Below the pieces are notes generated by a model that had not been told where the DNA came from, did no database searches, and saw nothing but the letters and a program-made list of their open reading frames with translations. A stretch of DNA of 64,000 nucleotides from Pegoplata infirma (lineage: Eukaryota; Arthropoda; Insecta; Diptera; Anthomyiidae): positions 19,227,136 to 19,291,135 of the forward strand of contig OY992540.1 of NCBI GenBank assembly GCA_963921195.1. The letters run 5' to 3'. Below are positions 22,023 to 33,770 of this stretch, piece after piece. The position numbers and the translations under genes are program-made. Within the stretch, counting starts at the first letter, position 1, and the number at the start of each line of letters is the position of its first letter.

Positions 22023-25000
22023 TAAGGGTGGGATAGTGTTGTGTGAGATTTTAAGCAGCAGTATTTGGAATCGCTAGAACCACTCATTTTGTGAGGTTCG
22101 TAAAAAAAGTGTATGAGCCAAAAAATGGGGGATGTCGGATAGGATCTAGGGGTCGCTCATCGGGGTCAAAGTTAGGCGTACATGGGAAAAAATCCACAAA
22201 AAGCCCCACAACTCCCCTGGTTTTGCCCCTAGAGGGGTCAAATGTGAGACCGGCCCCCATTATTTTTTTGCCCCAAACACTTTTGCCAAATATACCTAAG
22301 CCCTATCTCCTCTTCTTAAGGGGGCTCCCATACAAAGGTTGAATGTTAAACAATATTTGCTCCTACCTCTCTAGCTGTCCTAGAAGTGACCCTAGAGGAA
22401 TCAAATGTATGACCGACCCCCAATATTTTTTCATCCCCAACATTTTCTTAGAACATACCTACCCTCTATCTTCAACCGTTAGGGTGGTCCCCATACATTT
22501 TTTATTATTTTTTCTTAATTTTTTTTATTAAATCAGCTCCTACCGGTCCAACGGGGCTTCCTAGAGGTGTCATTAGCAAGACCGACCCCCACTTATTTTT
22601 AGCCCCAAACATTTCATCTGAACATGCTATCTCCGTATCTCCAATTCCTAAGGGGTCTCCCACACAAAATGACATTTTTATAAAATTTGCTCCCACCGCT
22701 CTAACTGGCGCAGGGATGACCCTAGAAAATTTAAATGTATGACTGACCCCCAATATTTTTTCAGCCCCAACATTTTCCCCAAACAAACCTACCCTCTATT
22801 TTTAAGCCTTAAGGGGGTCCCCACACATTTTTTTTTTATTTTTTTATAAAATCAGATCTTACCGCTGCCATGGTGCCTCTTAGGAACGGGAAATGCAGAC
22901 TAACCCCCAATAATTTTTGCCCCCTACTTTTTGTCCCAACATACCTACGTCGTATTTCCACTTTGTTAGGGTAATATTTTTTCCTCTCCATTACGGCACA
23001 ATACGTTGTTATAGTCCTCTATTAATTTTACGCCTCTTTCGGCAGCGTCGTTGAAAACATGTAATTGAAGTAATATTTTCAGCGCTTGCTGGTAGTCCTC
23101 ACAATTTTCCCAAGTGTTTGGACCGGAACCAATGAAATTTGTTGTTAATCCGAAGCGTGCAAAAAGTTTTGGTGTCTCTTATATTATAAGTTCTGGATTT
23201 ACTTGTTTTGATTCCATGTTAATTATTTTCACACCTTCGAATCCAACAACGTGTACTGAATGATCACAATCTTTGTTGCCACTTTCGCCGCTATCCCCCG
23301 AGTCATAATCTTCCCCGATATCATCGTCTTATTTTTCTTCGCTGCCTTCGTCGGACGATTCGTCCATCTTTTCGTCAGATAACTCTTCGTCCTTGCATTT
23401 GCCGTTTTTCGTTTTATTTCACAAGAGATATTCGAATCAAATAGTGCAACTGCTTCACCACTGAGATACCAAAGATGTGAGAGAATCTCTTCTCCAATCG
23501 TTGAGACATCTTATTAATTGAAGCATAATTAGCAATCGCTTTAAAAAAAATCAAATCATTATTTGGAGGTTCTATTGCTTTAGAGGCGCTAAACCAAAAT
23601 TTAGCGTAAATTGTTTTGGGTCAAACCTAAAACATTTTTAGGCAATATATCGTCGCCTTAGAATTGTTTTGCTCTATAGGATGGTAAAAACCCCATCCTA
23701 TGGAGCAAACCAATTCTCAGGTGACGATATGCCTTTTGCCATCCATCGAGCATGACTGATGGATCCTGGTGGGCTAAAATGATTATTAGGAATATTTTCA
23801 CCAAGGTATAATAAAACAATTTCAAGAAACTCCTCGAAGTCGTCTCTGGGTCGATTTTGCTTAATTTGAGCACAACAAAACAACTTGATGCAGTTTGGAC
23901 TTGAGCGGATATGTTGCCAGTCACTTTCTTATCTATGTCAGGACTGCATGGTTTGTCTTTTATTTATATTTTCCCACTGCTCTTTAAAACGCGCAAACAT
24001 TGGCACTCCTGGTCCAGACGTTTTGCGTATTTGGTTTCAAACACTTCTTTTAATTGAAGTTCATTAATATGATGTTTGCATGGCAGATATAGAGGTCAGT
24101 TTGCATTTCCCTTCCCTAAGAGGCACTATGGGAGCGGTAAGAGCTGAATTTATAAATAAAAGTGTTGCTAATTCTTGTACTTTTGTAAATTCTAAATACT
24201 CCAACGTTGGGTTCCAGTACCATTACGAATTTGGTTTTCCTAAGGGGAGCACGCTTATAAAGTGGAAATACGCCGTAGGTATGTTCGGAAAAAATGTGGG
24301 GGACAAAAACTAATGGGGTTAAGTCTGCATTCCGTATCCCTAAGAGGCACCATGGGAGCGATAACATCTGATTTTATAAAAAATATAAAAAAATGTGTGG
24401 GGACCCCTTAAGGCTTAAAAATAGAGGGTAGGTTTGTTTGGGGAAAATGTTGGGGATGAAAAAATATTTGGGGTCACTCATACATTTAACTTCTCTAGGG
24501 TCACCCCTGCGCCAGTTAGAGCGGTAGGAGCAAATTTTATAAAAATGTCATTTTGTGTGGGAGACCCCTTAGGAATTAGAGATAGGGAAGTGGTATATTC
24601 AGAAGAAATGTTGGGGGTGGAAAATAAATGGGGGTCGGTCTTGATGATGACCCCTCTAGGAGGCACCATTGGACCGATAGGAGCTGATGTAATAAAACAA
24701 ATTAAGAAAAAATAAAAAGAATCTATGGGGACCACCCTAAGGGTTGAAGATAAAGGGTAGGTATGTTCTAAGAAAATGTTGGGGTTGAAAAAATATTGGG
24801 GGTCGGTCATACATTTGATTCCTCTAGGGTCACTTTTTGGACTGCTAGAGAGGTAAGAGCAAATTTTTTAAAAAATTAAACCTTTGTATGGGAGCCCCCT
24901 TAGGAAGTGGAGATAAGGCTTAGGTATGTTCGGCAAAAGTGTTCGGGAGGAAAAAATAATGGGGGTTGGTCTCACATTTGACCCCTTTAGGGGCAAAACC

Positions 25001-25185
25001 AGAGGAGTTGCGGTGCTTTTTGTGTATTTTTTCCCCTTTACGCCCAACTTTGACCCCGATGAGCGACCCCTAGATCCTATCCGACCTGCCCCATTTTTTG
25101 GCTCATGCATTTTTTTTACGAACCTCATAAAATAAGCGGTTCTAGTGGGTCGAAATCGGAAACTCGTGCACTATCCCACCCCTAA
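22023..25185. mobile_element. Foldback DNA transposon with modular ~950-bp arms
   Basis: Ends TAAGGGTGGGATAGTG and CACTATCCCACCCCTAA, flanked by a direct TGGCCAC (22016-22022, 25186-25192; possibly AATGGCCAC). Left arm 22023 to ~22969, right arm ~24250-25185, inverted and about co-linear. Each arm is a chain of diverged ~165-175-bp modules marked by GACCGACCCCC (left arm near 22235, 22410, 22577, 22740, 22893). The centre carries a decayed gene on the minus strand. Long modular arms recall FB/Galileo-type foldback elements; the superfamily is not settled. Confidence 0.75.
22985..24090 (-). pseudogene. Decayed transposon-like gene inside foldback element
   Basis: Read on the minus strand, pieces appear in order: CKHHINELQLKEVFE (~24085), SGPGVPMFARFKEQW (~24010), NRPRDDFEEFLEIVLLYLGE then PGSISHARWMAKG (~23860-23730), GEEILSHLWYLSGEAVALFD (~23500-23435), an acidic serine stretch (~23380-23300), GLTTNFIGSGPNTWENCEDY (~23150-23095) and NDAAERGVKLIEDYN (~23055-23010). 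From memory, these match a multi-copy arthropod protein family of unknown function with a Cys-x-His-His motif. At least two stops (near 23195 and 23330), one single-base frameshift (~23402) and others near 23700 make it non-functional. Its position between the arms suggests it was the element's own gene. Confidence 0.6.
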
Positions 25186-25192
25186 TGGCCAC

Positions 25193-25306
25193 GGTAAGTA
25201 CTAGAGAATTTAAAAATTCAAAAAAAAATCATCAGAATCGGTTCAGTAGTTTTTGCTGTACAACTGCTGCCGATTTTGTCTTTTAAAAACAGAATTCTAC
25301 AACTGA
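25193..25306. other. Flank between two elements
   Basis: Short sequence with ATCATCAGAATCGGTTCAGT. No feature recognised. Confidence 0.3.
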
Positions 25307-25842
25307 CAAGGGAAGTCTCCCTGGTGAAACCCTCCGATCTTCATAAAATTTGGATATGTTGTTAAGAACAAAAATTAATTCGACACGTATTTTTTTTAGC
25401 GGCCCAAACTCATTTTTAGGGGGGGGTCGATTTGTATAGGGGGAAATTGACCTTTTTTAGTTTTTTACGATCTACGCCTATTTAAACAAAATTAATATAG
25501 GCATGTGTGGTATCAGATTAAAGGTATTAAAAATACCTATCTCGTGGTGCTAACAACGGGTCAAAGAAGTAAATATTTTTCGACTTATTAACAAAAGAAA
25601 ACGTAGATAGGTTTTCCAAAGACCTTTCATTTGGTATGTAACATGACTAGTTTTCTTTGCATAATATAGGAGATAAACGAAAAAAACTGAAAAATGGGCT
25701 TGTCTTCCCCCCTCCTTTTAACCACTTAAATATGAATTTGGGTCGCTAAAAAAAAAAAAACCTGTCCCTTAATTTTTTCCGATCTACAAAATAAAACCAA
25801 TTCCATAAAGATCCGCGGGTGACACTAGGGAGACTTCCCATG
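25307..25842. mobile_element. TNA-flanked element, TIR CAAGGGAAGTCTCCCT
   Basis: Left CAAGGGAAGTCTCCCTGGTG, right AGGGAGACTTCCCATG; inverted similarity extends ~45 bases (CCCGCGGATC.TTATGGAA at the right). Flanked by direct TGA (25304-25306, 25843-25845). GCGGCCCAAA.TCAT.TTTAGG occurs on both sides. A fragment of the same family is at 36275-36420. A 3-bp TNA duplication would suit PIF/Harbinger, but no transposase is present to confirm it. Confidence 0.65.
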
Positions 25843-25870
25843 TGAGCGGCTAACTCATCTTTTAAATAAA

Positions 25871-26367
25871 AACAAGTAAAAAATTTAAATTCGGCCTTGC
25901 CGAATGTAGTGATACCCTCCACAATTTCAAAAAGATTATTGCAAAAAACTTTATTTAAAAGAAAATTTCTTTTGAAAAAAAAAAAAATCCGCGAAAAAAA
26001 AATTCGCGATTTTTTTCATTTTTTGTCAAATAATATGTTGAATGTACTGAAATTTTTGAGGTGTCCTTACATTTTCGTTCATAACTTTTGAACCGCTGAA
26101 CCGATTTCGCTCAAATGCAATACCAAACTTTTCGGGAGAACTTCCAATAAATGTGTTAAGTTTCAGTCAGCTCTGTGCAATATTTTGTCCGTGATCACCA
26201 TTTCCACAGACAGACAGCCACACAGACGGGCATCGCTGGAATGTCTCAAAATCGATCGGGGATCATGAATATATATACTTTATGGGGCCCCAGACCGATA
26301 TTTCGATGAGTTAACCACGGAATGACAAACTTATATATACCCTATATCACTAAGTGGAGGGTATAAA
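25871..26367 (+). repeat. Helentron-like family A, complete copy
   Basis: 5' AACAAGTAAAAAATTTAA, palindrome TTCGGCCTTGCCGAA, subterminal ATACCCTCCAC; then TTCATAACTTTTGAACCGCTG, a short GTCY remnant (ACAGACAGACAGCC), GAATGTCTCAAAATCGATCG, TATATACTTTATGGGG, and the 3' hairpin TATACCCTATATCACTAAGTGGAGGGTATAA. The subterminal ATACCCTCCAC is the inverse of the terminal GTGGAGGGTAT. ~500 bp, non-coding, best reference for A. Confidence 0.8.
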
Positions 26368-27670
26368 AAATAGAATTTAAAAAAAATTGCCTATTTTTCT
26401 AGCTGTTCAAAAATTGCTAACGTAAAAACTGTTTTTTTCCCTTAAACCCCCCTTAAAGAAATTAAAAGCCGAATAGAAAAAATGAAATATTGAAAAAAAA
26501 TTTTGTGCAGATGCACATTAAATTTTTTTCATATATGAATTGCGGGGGTTAGGGGGGAGATATTTTTTTTTTTTTCATTTGCTGAAATGTCAGACTTAAC
26601 ATCCATAAAAAAATTACTTGAGATTCTACCTTTTTCATACAAAAATATTTTTTTGAAAACGTTGACTGCTACTGTTCGAAAAATCAACCCGAGGATCGAA
26701 ATGGGTAAGTGTGTACACTTTTGTATATCCAGATATTTTTGAACACCTGGTCCAGACCGTAACTTACCGGATATTTTGATAGTTGCAAAAGGTTAAGTGA
26801 ACTGTAGGAAAAATTTTGTTCATGTTTTTTAGTTTATGCATCTTTTCTTTGTTCATTCAATTCCATTGAGACCCAATGTCAGTAAACCCAACCACATTAA
26901 ATGGTTAATCACAATCCTAATTATATTTTAAAAATTATATACATTTGTAAACTGTTTAAAGTGGGTTACCAGGTTTTATTATAAATATTTATATTTATAT
27001 ATGTCTCCAATTTGTTTTATTGTAATTTTTATATTAATAATGTTTAAGCTAAAAATAATCTTTATAATAACCATGGGAATTTCAACCCACATATTTAAAA
27101 ATGTATTTAAATCTATGTTTGTCTGTCTGTCTGGCCACCAACATCAGTTTTGTACCTGTTTCTTGCAATTGCTTTGTTTTAACATTTAAGTCTACAAAAT
27201 GCTTTTTTAATCTCTTTAAAAAAAAAATATTAAAATAATTTCTGTATGTACTTGTACAATTTACGCAACATCAATTATTTTTTGTTTTTTTTTAGAAAAA
27301 TTCCAGACAAATTACAAGTACATTTTGGTTAAAAAAAAATTCCCAATATTGTCTTAGGTTTTGTTTGCCTTTGTTTTTCATTGAAATTTCTTTGATTTTT
27401 ACACAATACCATTTTGGTAAAAAAAAAACAACACAGAAAAATATCTAAGTTAGTGTAGTGCACTAACAATAAGTACGTATAAGTAAGTAACCTGTTCTTT
27501 AAGTTGGCATTAAGCCAAAACAATGAAGAAAAACCACTAACGAAAAAGTCAATAGTTTCTTGCATTTTTTTCTTCTCTTAACACAGCAGCTTTGTAAAAA
27601 AAAAACTTACAACTTAGAAAATAAGGTGTAGTATTAGTACTTGTATGTTGGTTAACCCAGCAATTTTTTT
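26368..27670. other. Unassigned AT-rich DNA, 1.3 kb
   Basis: No gene recognised. A short GTCTGTCTGTCTGG run (27120-27133) is not in an element context. Low-complexity T and A runs dominate. Confidence 0.4.
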
Positions 27671-27674
27671 TTTC

Positions 27675-28515
27675 AAATTCTGATTAATTTTTATTAAACA
27701 ATAAAAATTGTTTTATTCGACCTTTAAAATATTATATTTTGAGGATGTTTATTCTGGCTCGAGGTCATTATTTTCTTTACTTATTAAAACCATGATATTC
27801 TCATAGCATAATTTTTAAGAAAATTATTTTTTTTTTCTCGTTATTATTTATTTGGCCAAATATTAATTGTTTTAAATTTTTTTATGTTGATAATTTTTGC
27901 AAGACTTAATCGACACGTGTTTCGGAATTTGTCAGATTCCATTGTCAAGATTATTTAGCAAAAATCGAAACGATTTACTACAAAGTAGCAAAAGAGTCTA
28001 ATGACAAATCGTTTGTGCACTAACTAAAGTATTAATACATATTTGACTCTATCCACAATGTGAATTAGAAAGACGAAGAAATTGTACTATACTAGTAAGG
28101 CAACGATTGTCAATAACCAACAAAAATATTTAAAATATTTTTACATATGATAGTCCATTGGACTACAACAATATATTATTTGTTGTTGTGAGTGAAATAA
28201 TACCATATTAGGCCCTAATAATTAAGGTTATTCATCACTATGGCATGCCAACCATTATGTTCAAATTCTGATTAATTTTTATTAAACAATAAAAATTGTT
28301 TTATTCAACCTTTAAAATATTATATTTTGAGGATGTTTATTCTGGCTCGAGGTCATTATTTTCTTTACTAATTAAAACCATGATATTCTCATGAGTATAC
28401 CCCCATACTGTGGTTGGAGGGTATAAAAAAATAATTTTCTTGAAAAGTATGCTATGAGAATATCATGGTTTTAATTAGTAAAGAAAATAATGACCTCGAG
28501 CCAGAATAAACATCA
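27675..28515 (+). repeat. Dispersed family D, copy 1, with direct and inverted ends
   Basis: A ~130-bp block (CAAATTCTGATTAATTTTTA through TGGCTCGAGGTCATTATTTTC) occurs at 27675-27803, again at 28261-28393, and inverted at 28436-28515. Between them lies the body with CGACACGTGTTTCGGAATTT and AACGATTTACTACAAAGTAG. The second copy is at 50930-51455 on the other strand. A helentron-like C 3' end (28394-28430) is wedged between the last two blocks. No coding capacity; class unknown. Confidence 0.65.
28394..28430 (+). repeat. Helentron-like family C, 3' end only
   Basis: GAGTATACCCCCATACTGTGG followed by TTGGAGGGTATAAAA, the C terminal hairpin without any of the upstream body, lying exactly between an inverted pair of D blocks. 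Confidence 0.7.
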
Positions 28516-29689
28516 TCAAAATACTTTTTTTTTCAATTAAAGATATTTAAAAAAAATGTGTAAGTCCGAAAGAAAAAGAAACAAAATCCACTCTCCGCAC
28601 AGAGTACTCCGTCATTGTGAATTCAGCTTTAAGAATAAAATTATAATGATGACATAAAAATTATGACACATTCTTCAAAACTATAACAAAATTTTTCGTT
28701 GGGATGTACTCATATATAACGAAACTATGAGTTTGTAAATCTACTGAAATTCATACATATTTACTATGTATTTGATTTTACAATGTATTTATGTTTTAAT
28801 GTTGCTGGCAGTTATTTTCTAATGCCCTACCCCAAAACTTGCACACAATTTAAATTAGTTGCTAAGTTTGTACATCTGAAAAGAAAATTTGAAGTTATTT
28901 ATTGTTGCCCATATTTTATTTTGTGTACACGATTATTTTTAAATATTTGATTAGAACCGCTTAAAAAAAATCTATGTTGCGATACAAATTATAAAAAAAA
29001 AACATTCTTAAGTGTCACAACTGTCGAAATATATTAATTACTTTTAATTTATTTGTTAAGTCGTTAAAATTCGTAAAATTTGCAATAATTTTAAAAGCAA
29101 AAAAAAATCAAAATTTGCATAAATGATGCCTTGACAATTTATGCATAATATTCAAAACTATAATGATAAATGCTTAAAATTATTTTTTTTTTATTTTAAA
29201 GAACAGACCTTGCAGTTTTTTGAAGTTATATAACTAACATGTTGTAGTTATGGAAATGCACCCTACAGCAAAATTGTTTATGGAAGTAACGAATTGAACT
29301 TAAACATCAAAGCTTTTGAGTTGTATAAATGAAAGTCATTATAACTTAAGCTAATAAGTTAATTATTGTTTTTTGATTAATTATTAATTTTTAGTTAATT
29401 ATGTGTCTTTGGGCAATTCAAAATATGTTTTTTTCTTCTTTGTTTTAATTTCACCTGCATTTAAAATCAATATGCATAACATGATGTGTGTTGCCAGATT
29501 ACATTATGTTCCCATTCTTTAAGGTAAAATTCACAAAAATCCTCTTAAAAAATTGGACATCGCCTGAAATGTCCATAATATACTTGTTTTTGTTAAAAAT
29601 GATTAGTCAATTAAAATATGTTCTATTTCAACAGGGGGAGTGAATTGATTTTTTCAATAATATCTAATATTTTTGTTATTTTTAGAAAA
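28516..29689. other. Unassigned AT-rich DNA, 1.2 kb
   Basis: No gene or element ends recognised. It may be unique host DNA. Confidence 0.4.
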
Positions 29690-30003
29690 TTTTTAGATTT
29701 TATCGATTTTTTACATTTATAAACATATTCTTAAAGAAAGTTTAATTCTAAATACGATAAGCTTTATCCTGAAAAAAATCAGATAACAATTAGCAGAGTT
29801 ATGATTATTTTTATAAAAAAGAAAATTAAGATTTTGCAGGAAATCGACACTCGGATAACCCAGGAAAAAAAAATAAAAAATAAAACAAACATCATGAGAG
29901 TTCGCGTACCATCATTTTAAGGTTTTTTTTTTTGGCCGCTGAATCCGAAATTGACCTTGAAATTGCGCTATCGCATTTAATTTTTGATATAACAAGATAT
30001 GTT

Positions 30004-31709
30004 TAGAGATTGGCAAAGGGTAAATACCCAAATGGTAAATACCCGGTAAAATAGGTAAATTGGGTAGAAATTGGAAAATACCTGGGTATTTTGCAAAATG
30101 GTTGGTATAAACTATGTTGTAGCAAATTTGGTGAACAAAAACATTTTGCAGCAAAATTTAATGAATTTCATACTAAAAACTTGTACTTTCTTAGAAAAAA
30201 TAGTACTTTCTTAGAAAAAATAATACTTTCTTAGAAAAAATAGTGCTCTTTTAGGAAAAATATAAAAAGTACTTTTTTTAGGAGAAAGTGTTTTTTTTTA
30301 GAAAAAGTAGCCCTTTTTTGTAAAATAGTACTATTTTAGAAAAGTACTATCTCTCCTTTAAGACAAAAACGTAATTTTTGTGGAAAAAAGTACTTATTTA
30401 GAAAAATGGTACTTTTTTTCTAAAAAGTATTATTTAAGAAAATATAGTATAACTTTTTTTTAAAAAATGAAGTAATTTTGGAAAAATATTTACTTTTAGA
30501 CAAAAAAGTAAATTTTTTACTACTTTTTTAGAAAAAAAGTACTTTTACTAAAACAAGTATTTTTTTTTTTAAGTACTTTTATCTAAAAAATGTACTTTTG
30601 CTAAAATAAGTAGTTTTTTCTAAAAAAAAAGGTACTTTCACTAAAAAAGTATTTTTTTTTTTAAACAGGTACTTTTTCTAAAAAAAATACTTTTTTCTAA
30701 AAAAAAAATCTACTTTTTCTAAAAAAACATATTTTTCACAAAAAAGTACTTTTGTCCTAAAAAATCACTTTTTCTAAAAAATACTACTTTAAAGTACTTT
30801 TTTCTAAAAAAGTAGTATTTTTTAGAAAAAGTGATTTTTTAGGACCAAAGTACTTTTTTATGAAAAAATACGTCTTTTTAGAAAAAGTATCTTTTTTTAG
30901 AAAAAAGTAACTTTTAAAAAAAAAAAATTTTTTAAATAAAAGTACTTTTTTTTTTTAAAAAATACTTTTTTTAGTAAAAGTATATTTTATACTTTTTTTT
31001 AAAAAAGTAGTAAAAAATTTACTTTTTTAAAAAGTACTTTTTTATCTAAAAAGTAAATTTTTTTCCAAAATTATTTTATTTTTTAAAAAAAGTACTATAT
31101 TTTCTTAAATACTACTTTTTAGAAAAAAGTACCATTTTTCTAAATAAGTTCTTTTTTCCAGAAAAATTACGTTTTTGTCTTAAAAATAATACTTTTTTAG
31201 AAAAAAAAAAGTATTTTTTTAGAAAAAAGTACCTTTTTAGAAAATGTACTTTTTTCGAAAAAAGCACTTTTTTTAGAAAGAAGTACTTTTTCCTAAAAAA
31301 ATAGTTTTTTATCTAAAAAGTAAATTTTTTCCTAAAAAGTATTTTTTTCCAAAAAGTACTTTTTTCCAAAAAAGTACATTTTTCTAAAAAAGTACTTTTT
31401 TTTCTAAAAGAGTACTATATTTTCTTTAATACTTTTTACAAAAAATTACCATTTTTTCTAAATAAGTACTTTTTTCTGCAAAAGTACGTTTTATACTTAA
31501 AGGTCCCGATTAAAGTGTCCGATTTGACATGGAATTTTTGAAAAAAATAAAACAAATTACTCATTTCAAATGACGATTCCGCTTGCCGAGAGCTTGCCAT
31601 GTTTGATTTCAAATGTTTTTTATAAATACCCAAATAAATTCCTGAAAAAGGTATTTACCCGGTATTTACCCATGCATCTGGTAAATACCGGGTAGAATCC
31701 CATCACTAC
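30004..31709. mobile_element. hAT-like element with AGTACTTTTTTAGAAAAA interior
   Basis: Left TAGAGATTGGCAAAGGGTAA, right ends TACCGGGTAGAATCCCATCACTA, with GGTAAATACCCGGTAAA words next to both ends. The start TAG(A/T)GATGGG fits the hAT-like ends elsewhere in the window, but flanking bases do not form a clean 8-bp duplication. The interior (30170-31490) is a 1.3-kb inverted array of AGTACTTTTTTCTAAAAA variants. Confidence 0.5.
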
Positions 31710-31827
31710 TTATGATGTTTTTTTTTGCCTATGTAATTTGAACATCGATTTCCAGCAAAACCTTGTATTTTTTAGAAAAAGGATCACAACTCTGTCAATG
31801 ATTATCTGATTTTTTCAGGATAAAGGG

Positions 31828-32009
31828 CAGTTTACACGTTACCACCTTGACCACCCTTATCTCCTATTTCCCAGTATTAGTGATACGATTCCCCGGGTTT
31901 AAATAATTTTGTATGAAAAATTATTTGAATTTGACACCTGTTATCCCTCAATACTGTGTAATAGTAGATAAGTGAAGTCAAGGGCAGTTAACGTGTGAAT
32001 CAAGCTTAA
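31828..32009. mobile_element. Small MITE, GGGCAGTTTACACG ends
   Basis: GGGCAGTTTACACGTTACCACC at the left and GTTAACGTGTGAATCAAGC at the right are imperfect inverted copies. The insertion interrupts an arm of the palindrome that is uninterrupted on the other side (29755-29790), which defines its limits. Confidence 0.5.
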
Positions 32010-32070
32010 AGCTCATCGTATTCAGAATAAAATTTTCTTTAAGAATACGTTTATAAATATGAGGCATTCC

Positions 32071-33379
32071 ACACCAGCGAGAAAAAACATGTGTACCGTA
32101 AAATTCTGAACAGTTTGTATGGATAGCCCTATATGGAGCTAATAAAATTGCGTTTTTGGGTTTTTTAAATTTTTCAAAAACTGGGCTTAGGAGGCGTGGT
32201 CAAATATTGGAAAAATAGTAAAATTTGTGTCTAGTTGCCTTGTTTAAATATTTATCAAATTAAAACGGAATGCACCACATTCTCAAAAATTTACATTCTT
32301 GTATAGTTTTGTATGGGCTATCGATTAAAATTTCAGAACTCTTTCTGAAATTTTTCATTTTTTCAATTTATCAAAAATCCGGCCACTTTTTTTTATTTTT
32401 TTTTTAAGTTTAGATGTTTGTCTACCCACACAAAAAAAATCAGCCATGTGTTTTTCGTTTATTTCGAGAAAATCGCATTTGAATTTTGAATTTCATAACA
32501 ATTTAGTAAGTTGCTTGTATTTTCTTGTTTCAACGTAGCGTATGAGTAATATTTATGCAAATATTTAGTACTAAATTTTTTTAGGTTAGATAATTGAAAA
32601 ATATATTTACTAAGGATCTTTAAAATATTTTAAATTTCTCGAAATCCTGAAATCCAACTTATTACAAACTTTTCCACAAAACAAAACTGAAGTTTGCGTT
32701 TTGGCATCAAATTCCTTAATCTGGCTACACTGTTTGTAATTAATAGTATTTTTTAATGGATTAAATGGACTTAATTAGTAAATTTAATGTATGCACTTGT
32801 TTAGGGTACCATATATATTTGATCTTGGCCAGGCTACATAGAAAATTCAATTAACCCATTTTGACAAAATTAAATTTAGTTTTAAACACTGATTTAAAAA
32901 AATGTTGCCTTGAAGCTACATTGAGATTTTGTTTTAAAAAATCTATCACACCATACCATATTTTCCACAGAAATTCCAGCGATCCAATATGGGTTAATCA
33001 AATAGTAAATACCTGCTATGGCATTTCATAATTGTTTTTTCGATTTGAAAATAACAACTTGTTTCTTAGAGACCAAGAGGTTAGACTGGTAATTGGTATT
33101 TACATTCGTCATAATTTAATTAAATAATTATTTAAAAATTTTTGAAAATGTTTGTTTTTATTTTATTGTATTTAAATCTTTATAAACAATTGTTTACCGT
33201 TACTATTAAATAATATAAAACAAAACAAAAATTATAATTTCTGTATTATTGATAAAAAAAAATTTCACCTAAAACCATCATCATAATCATCAAGACTATC
33301 ATGTATCATTAACCGCTGTCAGTTGGAATTTAAATGAAAAAAGACTACACTCAGTAGAAAAAGTTAGTATAATGTTGTT
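32071..33379. other. Unassigned DNA, 1.3 kb
   Basis: No recognised gene. A phrase CACACCAGCGAGAAAAAACA starts it. The frames are short and featureless. Confidence 0.35.
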
Positions 33380-33520
33380 TATTTTTAAGCATGCTGATGA
33401 AGATTAGACAAATTCGTGTCAAGCTTCTGAGACCTAGCTGTTTTAGTTAGCATCGTGCTTTTCACAGACAGACAGACGGACAGAGATCGCTAGAATGTCT
33501 TAGAATCGATATTAAATCAT
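33380..33520 (+). repeat. Helentron-like A/C fragment
   Basis: CAGACAGACAGACGGACAGA followed by GATCGCTAGAATGTCTTAGAATCGAT is the shared microsatellite/core of families A and C. Ends are missing. Confidence 0.6.
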
Positions 33521-33770
33521 AGCATGCTTGATGGTTACAAAAACGTAAAAATTCACGTAAATTAAGTAAAAGGTCAAATAATTACAACTACAACTAATTC
33601 AGGTAAATTCAAAAAAGTTTTGGAAAATTAAAGAAAAATAGAAAAACTAAAATAATTCAGAAAAAAATCATTAAATTCAGAAAAAACATTTTTACCAAAA
33701 TTAAAAAAAAAAAAATAATAAGAACAAAATTCAGATAAATTAATTTTACAAATTAATTTTGAAAAAAAAA

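Larger units (their letters stand above)
29690..32070. repeat. Second giant palindrome, ~2.4 kb
   Basis: Outer arms 29700-29900 and 31730-32065 are inverted copies (TTATAAACATATTCTTAAAG versus its complement near 32040; CTGAAAAAAATCAGATAA versus 31807-31825). The central block is mirrored too: ACGTAATTTTTGTGG (~30370) matches CCAGAAAAATTACGT (~31160), with the centre near 30806. The right arm is longer because of an insertion at 31828-32009. Confidence 0.7.

Noticed and set aside
22091..22342. 83-residue frame (MRFVKKVYEPKNGG...) with a close relative on the other strand at 24868-25128
   Set aside because: Both frames lie in the inverted arms of the foldback element; the arms are non-coding modules and the frame similarity simply follows from the DNA inversion.
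22023..25185. CACTA (EnSpm) transposon, from an apparent CACTA at 22021
   Set aside because: The right end does not read TAGTG at the matching place and no 3-bp duplication is seen; a direct TGGCCAC flank explains the CACTA-like string better.
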